64,000 nucleotides of DNA from Acanthacorydalis orientalis. Lineage: Eukaryota > Arthropoda > Insecta > Megaloptera > Corydalidae. How positions within the stretch are numbered: position 1 is the first letter of the stretch; each line of letters opens with the position of its first letter. Position numbers and translations under genes: made by a program. Under the pieces are notes generated by a model, which made no database searches, was not told the origin of the DNA, and was given only the letters and a program-made list of their open reading frames with translations. Shown piece after piece: positions 12,091 to 22,912 of the stretch. The stretch covers positions 59,345,877-59,409,876 of the forward strand of contig CM068313.1 in NCBI GenBank assembly GCA_034766995.1, given 5' to 3'.

Positions 12091-13930
12091 CAGTGGCGGA
12101 TTAACGGGGGATCGGACTGGGCGGTCGCCCGGAACCCCGCTGAAGACCACAAAAACAACAAGCCAGCTTAAAATATCATATAAAATACGTCGAGGTATTC
12201 TCAACGATTTTTTTATAATAAAGTTATCCATTTCATGAATTTCAGTTTTGATGTTTAGACATCGCGAGTAAAGTACTCATAGAGTTCCAAGCCAGAACAA
12301 ATTTTCGATATATGGAACAGCACGTCAGTGGCGGGTCAAGCGGGTGTCGGACCTGGTGGCCGCCTGGTGTTCCAGGCTCGGGGAGGAGGAGGTAGCTCAA
12401 CGAAAAAATTAATCATTACACAAAGAAACGATATTTACACTTCAACGTCTTAACTGATAATAATACATTTGCGTGAAAAATACAAAGTGATATTGATATT
12501 ATGCAGTTTGATGATGATTTCGAACAATTCCTCTTTTTTGCATGTGAAGATAAAATCAAATTCAATACTGCCACAAGAAAATATACCAGCCAGCAAATGA
12601 AATGTCCTCGACATTTTCAAATATTGAATTTTTTTAAAAAATCATTTTTTTGACTATTCCTATTTCAAATGAATCGGGAGAAATGATCGTTCTCGACGTT
12701 AAAGAAAGTGTAAAACTATCTTCGAAATGCAATGTCAGAGGAAAGACCACGGCCTTGCATACAGGTCTGGCAACGACGGTCTGAAAACGGTATCGCTTGT
12801 CGGTCGAACTTTTTAATAATAATCTCCGACAGCACGCGACGCCACCCATAAAGAGATACACACTCCCCCCCCCGTCTTTCACAGCGTAGCGCGAATCTTA
12901 AATATGTATTAACAAAGACAAAATTATTAAATATGTACAAGTGCGCGACATTTATCATCTTTTAATATTCTGTGATATTTTATTATTTTTCAATACTCAA
13001 CTTCCATGGAAATTCGAACAGTAGAAAACGCTATAATTAGAATCACGCTATCGTCACGAGAGCGGTGACAAGTAAGGTATGGTTAGATGGAAGTGCATCC
13101 CTCTACGGGTGGTACCGCGTAGTGGCGGAAATTGTAATTAAAAAGATCGACCGACAAGCGATACCGTTTCGGTCATCGAAATCGCTCTATTCGTTGCCGG
13201 ACCTGTATACACGACCGTGGGGAAGACTAAATAGTACGGCGCTTTTGTACACACAGAACAAGAAATATTGAATAGTTCTCGACACTGAAAATGAGTTTGC
13301 TCGACGAAAATCGAGAAAAATGTCTGTTATGACTCGAGTATGTGTGATCGGTGTCAGAAATTTGTATTCAACAATTAAAAGCAGTAGACAGCCTGGCCGG
13401 TGCCTACGAAGGCATATTGCATTGTTAGAGCAGGCTAATATTATAGACACGGGTTTTTAGAGTCTTATTCGTGCGGTCAGCCAGAGCAGTTGACTTTGAT
13501 ATTTGCACTAGTCCACAATAGAACAAGTTCACAATTCGGAATCGGATCTGCATTGATTCATTACATTAAAATAAATTACACTTATTATTAAATTAATAAG
13601 TGCGTGCAGATTGACATTGCAGAAGGTCTGCATATGTTTGCTGCACCAACTCAATCTTGTACAATGTCGATTTAATTTCGTCACTCCACGGTTTCATTTA
13701 CAGTTTTACAGAGTTGACAGTTTTTGTTTCTTTATATTTCTGAAAAATAATTCAGGACATTTAATTTCGACGTGATTTATATGTTTATAAAATAAAGTTA
13801 TAGGTATGAAGAAAAATATTATAAAATATATTTTTACACGAAGCCGTTTTTGTTTCGATCGTCAGATAAATTTTTGGGGCCCCGTAAATTTTACCGCCAG
13901 TGGCCCCAAATCGAGTTAATCCTCCCCTAG
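12091..13930. mobile_element. Decayed hAT-like element(s) with CAGTGGCGG ends
   Basis: The tip CAGTGGCGGATTAACGGGGG at 12091 is matched in inverted form at the right by the motif aggattaac next to gggg (within 13910-13930). A second tip starting CAGTGGCGGGTCAAGCGGG lies at 12326, so two elements may be merged. Flanks (gtctgatc before 12091, tctatgat after 13930) are similar but not identical, so an 8-bp target duplication is only suggested. The interior has no intact transposase and hosts a separate 474-bp MITE at 12747-13220. Confidence 0.4.
12747..13220. mobile_element. Inverted-repeat MITE, copy 1 (474 bp, 6-bp target duplication)
   Basis: The element begins CCACGG and ends CCGTGG. Arms of about 130 bases are inverted copies of each other (left cgcttgtcggtcgaactttt, right cgaccgacaagcgataccg) around a central AT-rich part of about 210 bases. 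Flanks are gaaaga (12741-12746) and ggaaga (13221-13226), a 6-bp duplication with one mismatch. A second copy is at 50710-51188. A short open frame across the right arm is repeated in the other copy because the DNA is repeated; I do not call it a gene. Confidence 0.8.
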
Positions 13931-13939
13931 TCTATGATT

Positions 13940-14380
13940 TATAACCATTGAGGGCGCTCGAGGCACGTTGGTCTTAAAAAATGAATAATATCTGTTAGAA
14001 TTGCTTCACAGATCGATGAGGATGAATAATGCTTAATATTTTATACATCACAACAATATTTATTTACATAAAAATAATACATTCTCTTTATATATTGCAC
14101 CGCCACATACATGTGCACGCCACAACAAATCAACACACACGGAATTAATACTATCCTAGATGGCGACACCCATCAGTCTGCTAAATGCAAATCTACCCGA
14201 CACTCAACAATATCGAACGTAGTGCCGTGAATAAATACTCGATAAAGTGTCGAATCGCAACCCATATCAAAGCCGATATGAACAGGACTTTTGGTGAATT
14301 TGCTCGTTCATAAATAGATCGGGCGAGGGCGAACGTGCGGATGTTTCGTTTTATATTCGTTCATAAATATAAACTGGGTA
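13940..14380. other. Spacer between transposon remnants, no gene recognised
   Basis: Mixed-composition DNA with no recognised coding, RNA or terminal-repeat feature. It may contain decayed 5' DNA of the mariner fragment that follows. Confidence 0.35.
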
Positions 14381-14384
14381 TCGC

Positions 14385-14500
14385 TGTTCGACCGAGTTAG
14401 ACGAAGTGTCGAAAACGAGCCGCACAGTGGACGACCAGCAACTTCCATCGATGCAGAGGCCATCGTCAAAGTCCACGAGATGATATTATTTGTAAGGGAG
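14385..14500 (+). mobile_element. Mariner transposase scrap (linker region)
   Basis: The plus strand reads EPHSGRPATSIDAEAIVKVH, the region between the two helix-turn-helix units of mariner transposases (consensus DEPRSGRPSTS...E-V-KI-E). It is out of context: no N-terminus, catalytic domain or terminal repeats adjoin it. Dead fragment. Confidence 0.6.
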
Positions 14501-14683
14501 ATAAAAAGGGGCTACGGCACAGTTAAATAAACCGAATAAAAACAACGTTTCAACAATATATTTTACAATATTAGAAATTATAAACGAACGTTACAGATGC
14601 GATTGCCCTCGCCGAGCGCTGTCCAAAAATCGGCCTTGGTACGCGCGAAACGTCCTTAGCTTTATACAGGCCGGTCAAGTAAG

Positions 14684-15072
14684 GCTTCGTTCGCACAAGC
14701 GTTAAAAAAAACGTTGCGTTCAGCATTACGTCGGCGATTTTAAAACGCTCGCAAATATGGTGTTCATATGAGCGTTTGAAAATCGCTTCTTTTCATCGTC
14801 CCACGCAGTTCGGACGCATCGTGAATACAGAAGAGATGTCGGCAGTAGCTGTGTGTATTTCAAGGAGGCGAAAAAAAAATGAAAAAGTTCTGGGTGCATC
14901 CACTGAATGATCGACGACACTCGAAAGAACAGTCTTTCTCAGCTATTTCAGAATGAAGATCGAAACATTCGATGAATTATTGAGAATTGTCGGCCCTAAA
15001 ATAACATTTTAAGATACAAATATGAGGTCGGCAATACCGTCCGCCCAAAGATTAGCAGTTACAACAATAAGG
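14684..15072 (+). mobile_element. PIF/Harbinger element fragment (5' end and transposase N-terminus)
   Basis: A terminal-repeat-like GGCTTCGTTCGCACAAGCG follows taa at about 14682, the usual 3-bp target type of PIF/Harbinger. Downstream the plus strand gives FWVHPLNDRRHSKEQ then, in another frame, SYFRMKIETFDELLRIVGP, a stop, and DTNMRSAIPSAQRLAVT. This is the conserved N-terminal region of Harbinger transposases. The reading ends at a donor-like AGGTAAGT at 15070, and such transposases often have an intron here. The DDE domain and right end were not found. Confidence 0.65.
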
Positions 15073-15404
15073 TAAGTTTAAAATAAAACAACTTTGAGAT
15101 AGAAATGTTGTAATCGACAATTTATTAGCGTTTACAACTTGAATTTGTTCCTACACTTTATTACGAAATGAAAAATTGCTTGTTCTAATGTATATCGGGT
15201 AGTCTAACAATCAGTTTGAGCTGATATGGTGAGCACGTTATAAATGTCTTCAATGCGAATTCGTTATAACGTTGAATTTTGACGATTTTTTTCCTGTTCA
15301 TTAATTATTGTTGAGTTTACTTATGAAAAGAGTAAGCTACGTGCGTCTTGTATTTGCATACCGAACTGTATTGGTGTTTCACTCTTACTCGGTTTAATGT
15401 TAAT

Positions 15405-15785
15405 TAAGAAGTCTTTGGATAAGACGACCTGCGCTTCTCTGATCAGCAAACGTGATTTTTAAAGTATGTTTTATTGAAAGCCAGTTATTTAATTCCGTTC
15501 TAGATCCGACTAAATCCGCTGCGCGATTTCTTAATTTACTGAGGATCGTATCTAATAAACAACTATTTATCGGGTCGTAACGTCAGAAGTGTTTTGAACG
15601 TTTCTTAAAAAGTTTTCCAACGAGTTAATGAGTCCATTCGATTGTATCGCACTACCGTCAAAGATTCGAATGTTATCTGCTAGGTATCGTTGAAAAGCAA
15701 TATCGGTTGAATTAGGCATCTTGGACTTTATTTCTAATTCCGACAGTTTTGACACTACATCATATAATTCTTGTTCTGATTGCAT
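15405..15785 (-). mobile_element. Retrotransposon gag fragment (Ty3/gypsy type)
   Basis: The minus strand begins MQSEQELYDVVSKLSELEIK and continues with IRIFDGSA, INSLENFLRNVQN, then after a frame change LRNRAADLV, LNNWLSIKHTLKITFADQRS. The pattern (FDG followed by a helical bundle, then W-x-I-K-x-L-x-x-x-F-x-D-x-R) is typical of gypsy-class gag. About 125 residues, one frame break; no protease, RT or LTR adjoins. Confidence 0.5.
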
Positions 15786-15789
15786 ATAA

Positions 15790-17478
15790 GAATAATTTTA
15801 CTACTTATTTTCCAGTTTTATTAATTCGTCCAAGTTTCGGTTTTATTATTTTAGTAATTTATATTATTATCGACTTTTCGGATTTCGTAGAGGTTTTCTA
15901 GGAAAAATTGGATAAATGAAACGAGCACTTATATTAATACCCAAATGGCTGCTGTGATTCTCATTGTCGTTTCTTCATATTGTTATCGCCTATAGGAGTT
16001 GACGATGTGTGCCCTCGTCCCAGGTCTTGTGCGCGATGATTTTGGTGTCCTATACGTGTATGGTCGATTTTTGTACTGCACCCTGGAGTATCCTCCGCCC
16101 TTTGAATTCGAAAGGCTGGTTTCTCGTCGACGATTTTTGTTCTCGAAAAAATTTTGCACTACCGAACTCTTTGTTGTTCGAATGGCTGAATAAAAACGTA
16201 TTTCGCGATTTTTGTCGAATTTACGCTTCAGCTATCCTACCGACTGCGCCGATTATGTTTCGAGCTTGTCGTGACAGCTTTTTAAAAACTAATTTCGACT
16301 CGAGGATACGAGTCCCGACAACAGCTCACACAGATTTATATTAAAGATTGTCGTTTATTTAGTTGTCGCTTACATACAATTGTTTCGGTGGGTCGACACG
16401 TTTGTACTTAGTGTCATTACAAATCTCACAAGTATATCATTACTAATTAATTCTTAAGAGATTACTAATTATCAGAGGAATGTGGTCTGCATCGTGTGGG
16501 TGTCATATGACTCGCGGTTTTAATTACAAGTTTGTATGGTGAGAAGAATGATGTTTGCATAATAAAATTTTGATAAATTTTCATAAATGGTCATATATCA
16601 TTGATAAATAGTAAATGGTTTTGACAAATGGTCATATATCATGTATGATATATCAAAAGCTGAATTAGCATTAAAGAATATTATAAATACAAACGCATTC
16701 CATTACGAACTCGTTCGCACTTTATAAATTTTTGTAAATATGAAAGACGTCGACTCAGCGCAACGTAAAACTAAAATAATTCATAGAAATATATATATAA
16801 ATCTGAACCGTGTATGTGGAAAATAAAGAGCAAAGAATATCACGACCGCCAGAAAAGAAATGCCATTTATAAAAAAATTAATAGAAAAACTGAAATAAAT
16901 CTAACCAGATCCAAATAAAGCGACCGTTGTGAAAAAAATTAACAATTTGAGACGAAATGTCAGAAAAGAAAAGAAAAAAAAGTATGAAGTTTCAGTATGA
17001 TGTTTACACCACGTAGCGCGTTTATTTTTCTAATAGTGGTTCTCGTAGCTACAGTCGATGCAAAGTATCAATTTATTTTTGCAAATTTTAGTACTGACAC
17101 GTACCTATTGAAAGTACATGTTAATTATTTTATTTCATTCGGGTGCTAACCCGAGCAGGTGACCTTCATATTAAATAGGTGTTTTAAATACAACCATTTT
17201 AAATTATGTTTAAATTCAACAAAAAACCTCATTGCTAATAAACGTAATTCACCTACTCGAGTAACGAGAAATTCTCCATCATTTACAACGGGTTGCGTAA
17301 AAATCCGCGCTATAAATCGATATTTTAATTTATTTTATTTTATCTACGTTTATTCTTATTACATTTGTCTGAAAACAGAGGACATAGGATTTCGCCTTTC
17401 AGTTATGAAAAGATCTGCACCCAGACCCATACATATGTTTTAATTTTAATTAGCAAGGGGAATAAACCAAAAATGTAC
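15790..17478. other. AT-rich spacer, no gene recognised
   Basis: The frame at 16009-16344 has no recognisable domain. DNA around 16580-16640 contains short direct repeats of the kind gataaatggtcatatatcat. The short frame at 17159-17443 was considered as a LINE tail and not accepted. Confidence 0.4.
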
Positions 17479-17480
17479 TA

Positions 17481-17554
17481 GGTCAGTAAGAAAGTAATTG
17501 CGGTTTTGTATACGAATTTGAGGGTCGTAAACTGCAATTATTTTTCTACCGACC
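17481..17554. mobile_element. Minimal mariner-type MITE (74 bp)
   Basis: The segment starts GGTCAGTAAGAAAGTAATTG and ends with the inverted equivalent (caattatttttctaccgacc), and is flanked by TA on both sides (17479-17480, 17555-17556). The tips resemble mariner ends of the ggtcggtaagaaagtaattg type. Almost nothing but the two ends remains. Confidence 0.6.
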
Positions 17555-17959
17555 TAATATATAAGCCTCCGTTTTTAATACAAACTATTCATTTTTATTC
17601 TGACGGTAGTGTTGTTACAATTGAGAAACTTGTAGGAAATAAAATTAAAAAAAATGTTATGTGTTGAAATGTTATCTACACTCCCACCGCCGCGAGTTTA
17701 TCGCCATAAACATCTCAAATGTTTTTTGTAGCAAAGGTAGCAGAAATTTTTTTACGAAACTCATACAACATTAACTAACTCTAAGATAGAAACTCTTCTC
17801 CCATTTGAAATGCAAGGGTTCAACACAAAACAGTAATAATAATTAGATAATCAAGGTTACACAGTTAAACCACAATGCAAAATACGTCAGTACTCGACGA
17901 ACAAGTTTCGACTGGTCGCGTACCGTACTAATGACAAAAACGAAAAACTTTCCAGTACC

Positions 17960-17961
<2 letters not shown>

Positions 17962-18014
<53 letters not shown>
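17962..18014. repeat. (TA)n microsatellite
   Basis: Uninterrupted alternating TA of about 53 bases. Confidence 0.95.
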
Positions 18015-18016
<2 letters not shown>

Positions 18017-19016
18017 GAAAATCAAAATCCAAAATAATTTTATTGATGTGAATAAAATACGTAGATTTTACATCGAGTGTTTCCTACACTTGATGGGTAC
18101 GGGTGGTGGGTCCGGGGTCTAAGCCATTGGCTTTTTAGCCGGGTTTAGAATGAAGACAGAAGTTAGATAAGGGGATTTTTTGTGGGCTTAGGAGTTTTGA
18201 TGCCGGAGAAATATATATATATATATATATATACGTATATGTATATGTGGTATACGATATACAGACTGTCATAGCGGTCCAAGCAAACAAATATTATAGA
18301 ACAAATAGATTGTTCTAGAACAATCCAGCTCGATATAAAAAGGTTGCTTAGATAATTATCGACAGATAATTATAATTACATATTTCACCTGAGGTCATTT
18401 TCACAGTAGAATAAGAATGAATTTTCATAATGACGATGTTGACAAACCTTTGAAAAGGCATCTGGGTTTTTTGAAATTTTTCTCATATAATGACCGCTAG
18501 CGATGCGTAACATCTCTTTGTTTCCGAATTCATGGGGTTCGTTGAATCCGTGGAAGCATACTGGTTTTCGGGTCTCTCATGGCTCCCGGCACTGTAGGTA
18601 GCGACGAGATTCTTTCTCTATGGTAGCGATTCTCAGGGCTTCTACATCTTTCACCTCACGTTAAGCTCTTTCGCAAACTTGATCTAAAAAAAAACAATTA
18701 CCGACAGCATTTGTTCAAAGAACAAAAAACTAATAGATGCATAAAACTAGTCGATTGTATTTGACAACAAAACTCTATTCATACGCATAAAGGTAATCTA
18801 CTGAATTTGTTCAAACAACAAACTATATTCATATGCATAAAATTAATCAGTTGTGTTTGTATTTGACAATAAATTAAAAAATTAAATATAATACAAAACT
18901 TTTGGACAAAATATAAATATACCCTGGTGACAACGGATAAAAAATTAATCAAGATCGACCATCGGGCACCGAAGGGAACCGTCCTGGCAACCAACGCCCG
19001 AGGGATACGACAAAAT

Positions 19017-19017
<1 letters not shown>

Positions 19018-19090
<73 letters not shown>
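19018..19090. repeat. (CA)n-(TA)n composite microsatellite
   Basis: About 22 bases of CA followed by about 50 bases of TA, a two-part array as seen elsewhere in this window. Confidence 0.95.
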
Positions 19091-19095
<5 letters not shown>

Positions 19096-19515
19096 ATCAT
19101 CGTTTACAAATCGTTTCCAAGGAATCTGTTTTCTCGGACCATTCTTATTTGACCGGAACGTTGACTGAAAAATCGGAGATGAAATTGTATATATAGACAT
19201 ACAAGTTTCTATCTATTATAATCGAGTTTGGTTATTTTTTACAAATTGTTTATTCACTTGCTCTTTAGGTGGTAATCTTACTAATGACTAAAATATAATT
19301 TTTGAGTACGTGCGTTTTTTGAATCAGGTAGTGCGTGATTAGACCCGTACACGGATTTTTAAACACTGTTTTGAATCGATATTATAACAAGTTTAAGGAC
19401 CACTGGGACATATCGCTCTGACGAGCAATGTTCGAACTATACGAAAAAAAGACTAGTTGATATTTATACGCCATAACCAAACAAATTACGTAAATTGTAT
19501 TGCAAGTGGGAAAAA

Positions 19516-19890
19516 ATGGCATCGGGTGCAATTAAAAGGGCTACTGGATTGACAGGATTGGCGGTCGCATCGAACCCGCGACACACACTCGGTGTATTGT
19601 ATGGAAAAATTTTACGTGCACTTCAAAAAATGCCTGAAACTGCAGCATATCGAAAATATACAGAACAGATTGTACTAGAGCGAGCTACTATAGTAAAATG
19701 CACTAATGATATCCCAGCTATAGAAGAGAAAATTAATTGTGGTCAGATTGAAGAAGTTATCGTTCAAGCCGAAAATGAGTTGATGCTCGTACGTAAAATG
19801 TTAGGATGGAAACCGTGGGAGCCATTGCTACGACAAGCGCCTGCTGACCAATGGTTGTGGCCTCCTGTTGCACATCCGCAATTAAAATAG
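19516..19890 (+). CDS. NDUFA5: NADH:ubiquinone oxidoreductase subunit A5 (complex I 13 kDa B subunit)
   Basis: NDUFA5 is a small accessory subunit of respiratory complex I in the peripheral (matrix) arm at the mitochondrial inner membrane. The 124-residue product starts MASGAIKRATGLTGLAVASN and has the family hallmarks LYGKILRALQKMPETAAYRK, QVEELIVQAENEL-type sequence (GQIEEVIVQAENELML) and WKPWEPLLRQAPADQWLWPP near the end. Length is close to the family's 115-120. I start at 19516 (aaaaaATGG context) because the frame upstream lacks an ATG. The gene is a single exon with an intact frame, and a polyadenylation signal AATAAA lies 82 bases downstream. Intron loss or a functional retrocopy are both possible; conservation argues that it is expressed. 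Confidence 0.95.
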   Translation: MASGAIKRATGLTGLAVASNPRHTLGVLYGKILRALQKMPETAAYRKYTEQIVLERATIVKCTNDIPAIEEKINCGQIEEVIVQAENELMLVRKMLGWKPWEPLLRQAPADQWLWPPVAHPQLK

Positions 19891-19971
19891 TTTTTATTAT
19901 TGTAAAACAATGTATATAGCAAATTGTCAATGGATATACAAGTGATGTATTTCTTTGGTCAGAATGTAGAA

Positions 19972-19977
19972 AATAAA
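19972..19977 (+). terminator. Polyadenylation signal of NDUFA5
   Basis: AATAAA 82 bases after the stop codon, followed by a T-rich stretch. Confidence 0.65.
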
Positions 19978-20167
19978 TTATTTATTTGTACCCCGCTGAT
20001 TATCAATTAAGTAAATGTCATGTATTTTTGAATCTGTTACATGTAGTTAAAAAATGTTAAAGGTCTATAGCACTTATTTACATTTTTCAAAGGGGTATTT
20101 CATGTACAAATCGGAATTGTTAGGTTATTACTTGTCTTTAAAATGGAAAACATATCAAATATTTTAA

Positions 20168-20446
20168 CACGTTCTGTGCCGTGTGTACCGTTTTTGGCAC
20201 ACGGCAGAACCTGGTTTCCAAACCGGGACGTATTTTTGTCAACGATAGATAGTCAAGAAAACAATTGCTAATATGAATAGTTATTTGCTTGGTATATAAT
20301 GCATGTTACAGCTTCAACATTTACTGATAAATAAATTTTCAGCTCACAAAAAATTACAAATTTACCAAACTCTGTACAGTGTACCGCTATTAGTACACAT
20401 AGCCTGGTAATGACGCTTGTTCGAAAACAGCTCGTCACGGAAAGTA
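20168..20446. mobile_element. Probable piggyBac-type MITE with internal hairpins (279 bp)
   Basis: The segment is flanked by TTAA on both sides (20164-20167 and 20447-20450). Its tips, CACGTTCTGTGCC and the inverse of the right end (TACTTTCCGTGAC), agree at about nine of thirteen positions. Inside the left end is a strong hairpin, arms GTTCTG-GCCGTGTG against CACACGGC-AGAAC (20171-20210), and a diverged copy of the hairpin occurs near 20370-20405. No coding capacity. TTAA is common in AT-rich DNA, so the assignment rests on the tips and hairpins together. Confidence 0.4.
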
Positions 20447-20598
20447 TTAACATGATTTCAAATGATACTGAGTTATTTATAAAAATGAAATAGTGTTTCA
20501 TACTGAATAATTTTCGAAATTGGTACTGGCGTATATCAAAAAATTAAAGATGAAATTCAACGAAAAAATCTACTCGGCAAACAATTATTTTTTCACTT

Positions 20599-21587
20599 CA
20601 AGGGGAGGATACGACCTCGGAAATTGAGTTTGGGACCAAACTTCGTGTAGCGGTAGGGTACTCCAGAAGTATTTATATAATAACGTACTAGCTCGCACTA
20701 TCGAGCCATTTTTGAGAAAAAAGGCTCCAAAATTTCCGCATCACGTTTACGAGAGAAAGATTTTTATGCGTTGTCAACTAGCTTGCTAGCTAGGCGGTAG
20801 CGAGCCAGCTTCAAGTGTTTGACGTGCTAGGTTCGAGTCTCACTCGGTCTATGCAGTTTTTTTTCTTCACCTGAATAATTATTTAGTGCATTTTATTAAA
20901 AAAATATTTAAATAGAGATAAAATAACATTTTATTGGAAAAAATGCTCTTTTTTAAATTTTTACAATTTTATTTCAAAAAATGATTTTTTCACGAATTTT
21001 TTTTAATTTTTTGCATTATATTGCAAACATATTCGTATATTTAAGTATTCACGTGGTATATTCCACGGAATATTATGTATAGAGAAAGGTATAAAATTCT
21101 TTCATGGATACACCACGTGATCACTTTAACGGGATCATATACCACACGAATACTTAAATATATGAATATGTTCGCAAAATAATTCAAAAAATTAAAAAAA
21201 CGTGAAAAAATTATTTTCTGAAAGAAAATTGTAAAAATTTAAGAGCATTTTTCACAAGAAAATGTTATTTCATCCTTATTTAAATTTTTTTAATAAAATG
21301 CAATAAATTATTCAGGTGAAGAAAAAAAAACTGCATAGATCGAACAAGACTTGAACCTGACACTTCAAACACTTGAAGCTGGCTCACTACCGCCTAGCTA
21401 TCTAGCTAGTTGGCAACGCGTAAAAATCTTTCTCTCATAAGCCTGATACGGAAACTTTGGAGCCTTTTTTTTGTAAATGGCTCGATAGTGCGAGCTAGTA
21501 CGTTACTATATTAATACTTTTAGGGGACCCTACGACTACATGAAGTTTGATCCCAAACTCAATTTCCGAGGTCGTATCCTCCCCTTG
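20599..21587. repeat. 989-bp near-perfect palindrome (foldback element) with tRNA-like boxes in both arms
   Basis: Both ends read CAAGGGGAGGATACGACCTC inward, and similarity between the inverted arms persists almost to the centre near 21093. Arms differ by scattered substitutions and small indels, so this is natural sequence and not an assembly mirror. Each arm carries an RNA polymerase III-like A box (TAGCTAGGCGG; 20787-20797 plus strand, 21390-21400 minus strand) and B box (GGTTCGAGTCT at 20830-20840; GGTTCAAGTCT on the minus strand at 21347-21357). A proper tRNA cloverleaf does not form (T-arm mismatches), so I do not call a tRNA. No clear target duplication. Confidence 0.8.
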
Positions 21588-21589
21588 TT

Positions 21590-22229
21590 AGTGTTTAAAT
21601 AGAAAGAACATGAAAGTACGTATCATGTTCTTCGATGACTTAATATCAGTAATACAAAAAAAAAAAAAACAGTTTAGATTTAAAAACCACGGTACAATTA
21701 ATTTTAATTTGTGTTCTAAAAGTAATTTATAAATCTGTATTGGGGAAAGAAGGAAGTTGACAATTAAAACAAAATAATTTATTCCTGATGTAAACATTTC
21801 GTACATCTTATTACTTAACATTACGTATTAAAAATACCTTGTGAAATTATATCAAATAGTTCGCCTAAAACGAAAAAAAAAAACAATTATGCACTGTACT
21901 AAATAATAAATGTCTATAAAACAACGTGAATATATAAATTAATCTGTTTAACATATAAACAAAATTTAAATAATGTCAATATAGATGAAACAATTTTGTA
22001 TTTGGGAATACAGAGAACAGTTCTCTTTTACTTGTTCTAAAAATGGGGATTACTACCAATTAGGCAAAGTGTAATGTTCTTAAAAAGGATGAAATTTGTG
22101 AACAGATCTGTCAAATGAGCTTACTAGAAAAGTGTATTTTTTACAGTGATATTAATCAAAATATATCTGAACATTAACACATTATAACTGTAAACTTGCT
22201 ATAATTATGCTCTGAGTTCAATAGTGTGT
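21590..22229. other. 3' flank of the KIF22-like gene
   Basis: AT-rich, no coding signal. A minus-strand AATAAA (plus strand tttatt near 21777-21782) is about 450 bases past the stop codon and could be the polyadenylation signal. Confidence 0.35.
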
Positions 22230-22848
22230 TTATATATGCATAGTTATATGCAGCATAATATTTCTACGATTAATTACCCCTAAAAATCGATTGAATTGTG
22301 TTCCTCTCCAAAATGGTGCTTTCTTTAAATCATCTACACTTTCAAACTTCCCATGCAGCGACCTACAAATGTAAATATGCTTTGAATATAATTTTATATA
22401 TTGGATACTTTATTGACTTCTGAAATAACATTAATAATTTGCGATGGACAAATTACCATGAAAAATAATTGAAGTATGATGAATCGTATAAAATTAATGA
22501 AAATTGTTAATGTGCATTTAAACATTCATTTTATTGCAATATGTGTATTTAAAAAATGCAATTATCGATATATACTAATTGTATTACCTATACATATATA
22601 TTTGTTGTGCTGTTTTTGGTCCAACTGTTGATAAACGTTCTAACTGTTGCTCGTCACCTGTATTCAGTATATGAAGTACATTTGTTCTGTGCTGTGAGAG
22701 AGAACAGATATTTTCTCCATTTATCTGTGCAGCTGAAATCTTTGTCTTTTTAGCACGCACAGGTTTACATAATGGAATTTTGAATTCACTTTTTGGAGAA
22801 TTTGCTAATTGTAAACAAATTTAAACATAGTTTGCATTCATATACATA

Positions 22849-22912
<64 letters not shown>

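Larger units (their letters stand above)
17557..19490. other. Microsatellite-rich spacer upstream of NDUFA5
   Basis: Contains a (TA)n tract at 17962-18014, another at 18211-18233 and a (CA)n-(TA)n composite at 19018-19090. A GC-richer patch at 18080-18200 has short internal inverted matches but no assignable identity. Open frames spanning the arrays encode mostly IY or HT repeats and are artefacts. No gene recognised. Confidence 0.5.

Noticed and set aside
13065..13271. Small protein encoded in the MITE, since a similar frame exists in the 50.9-kb copy
   Set aside because: The frame lies in the inverted-repeat arm, and sharing is explained by DNA repeat identity; the N-terminal parts and ends differ.
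17159..17443. LINE or transposase C-terminus on the plus strand
   Set aside because: A weak impression of a reverse transcriptase tail only; no conserved block could be aligned with confidence.
18927..19200. Open frames across (CA)n-(TA)n arrays on both strands
   Set aside because: They translate microsatellites into IY and HT/CV repeats; similar artefacts occur at 17931, 29778, 29979, 30194, 32477, 44151, 45453, 47840 and 49508.
20760..20850. A tRNA gene
   Set aside because: A and B box matches are good, but the T stem has mismatches and no acceptor stem pairs, so it is a tRNA-like promoter within a repeat and not a tRNA gene.
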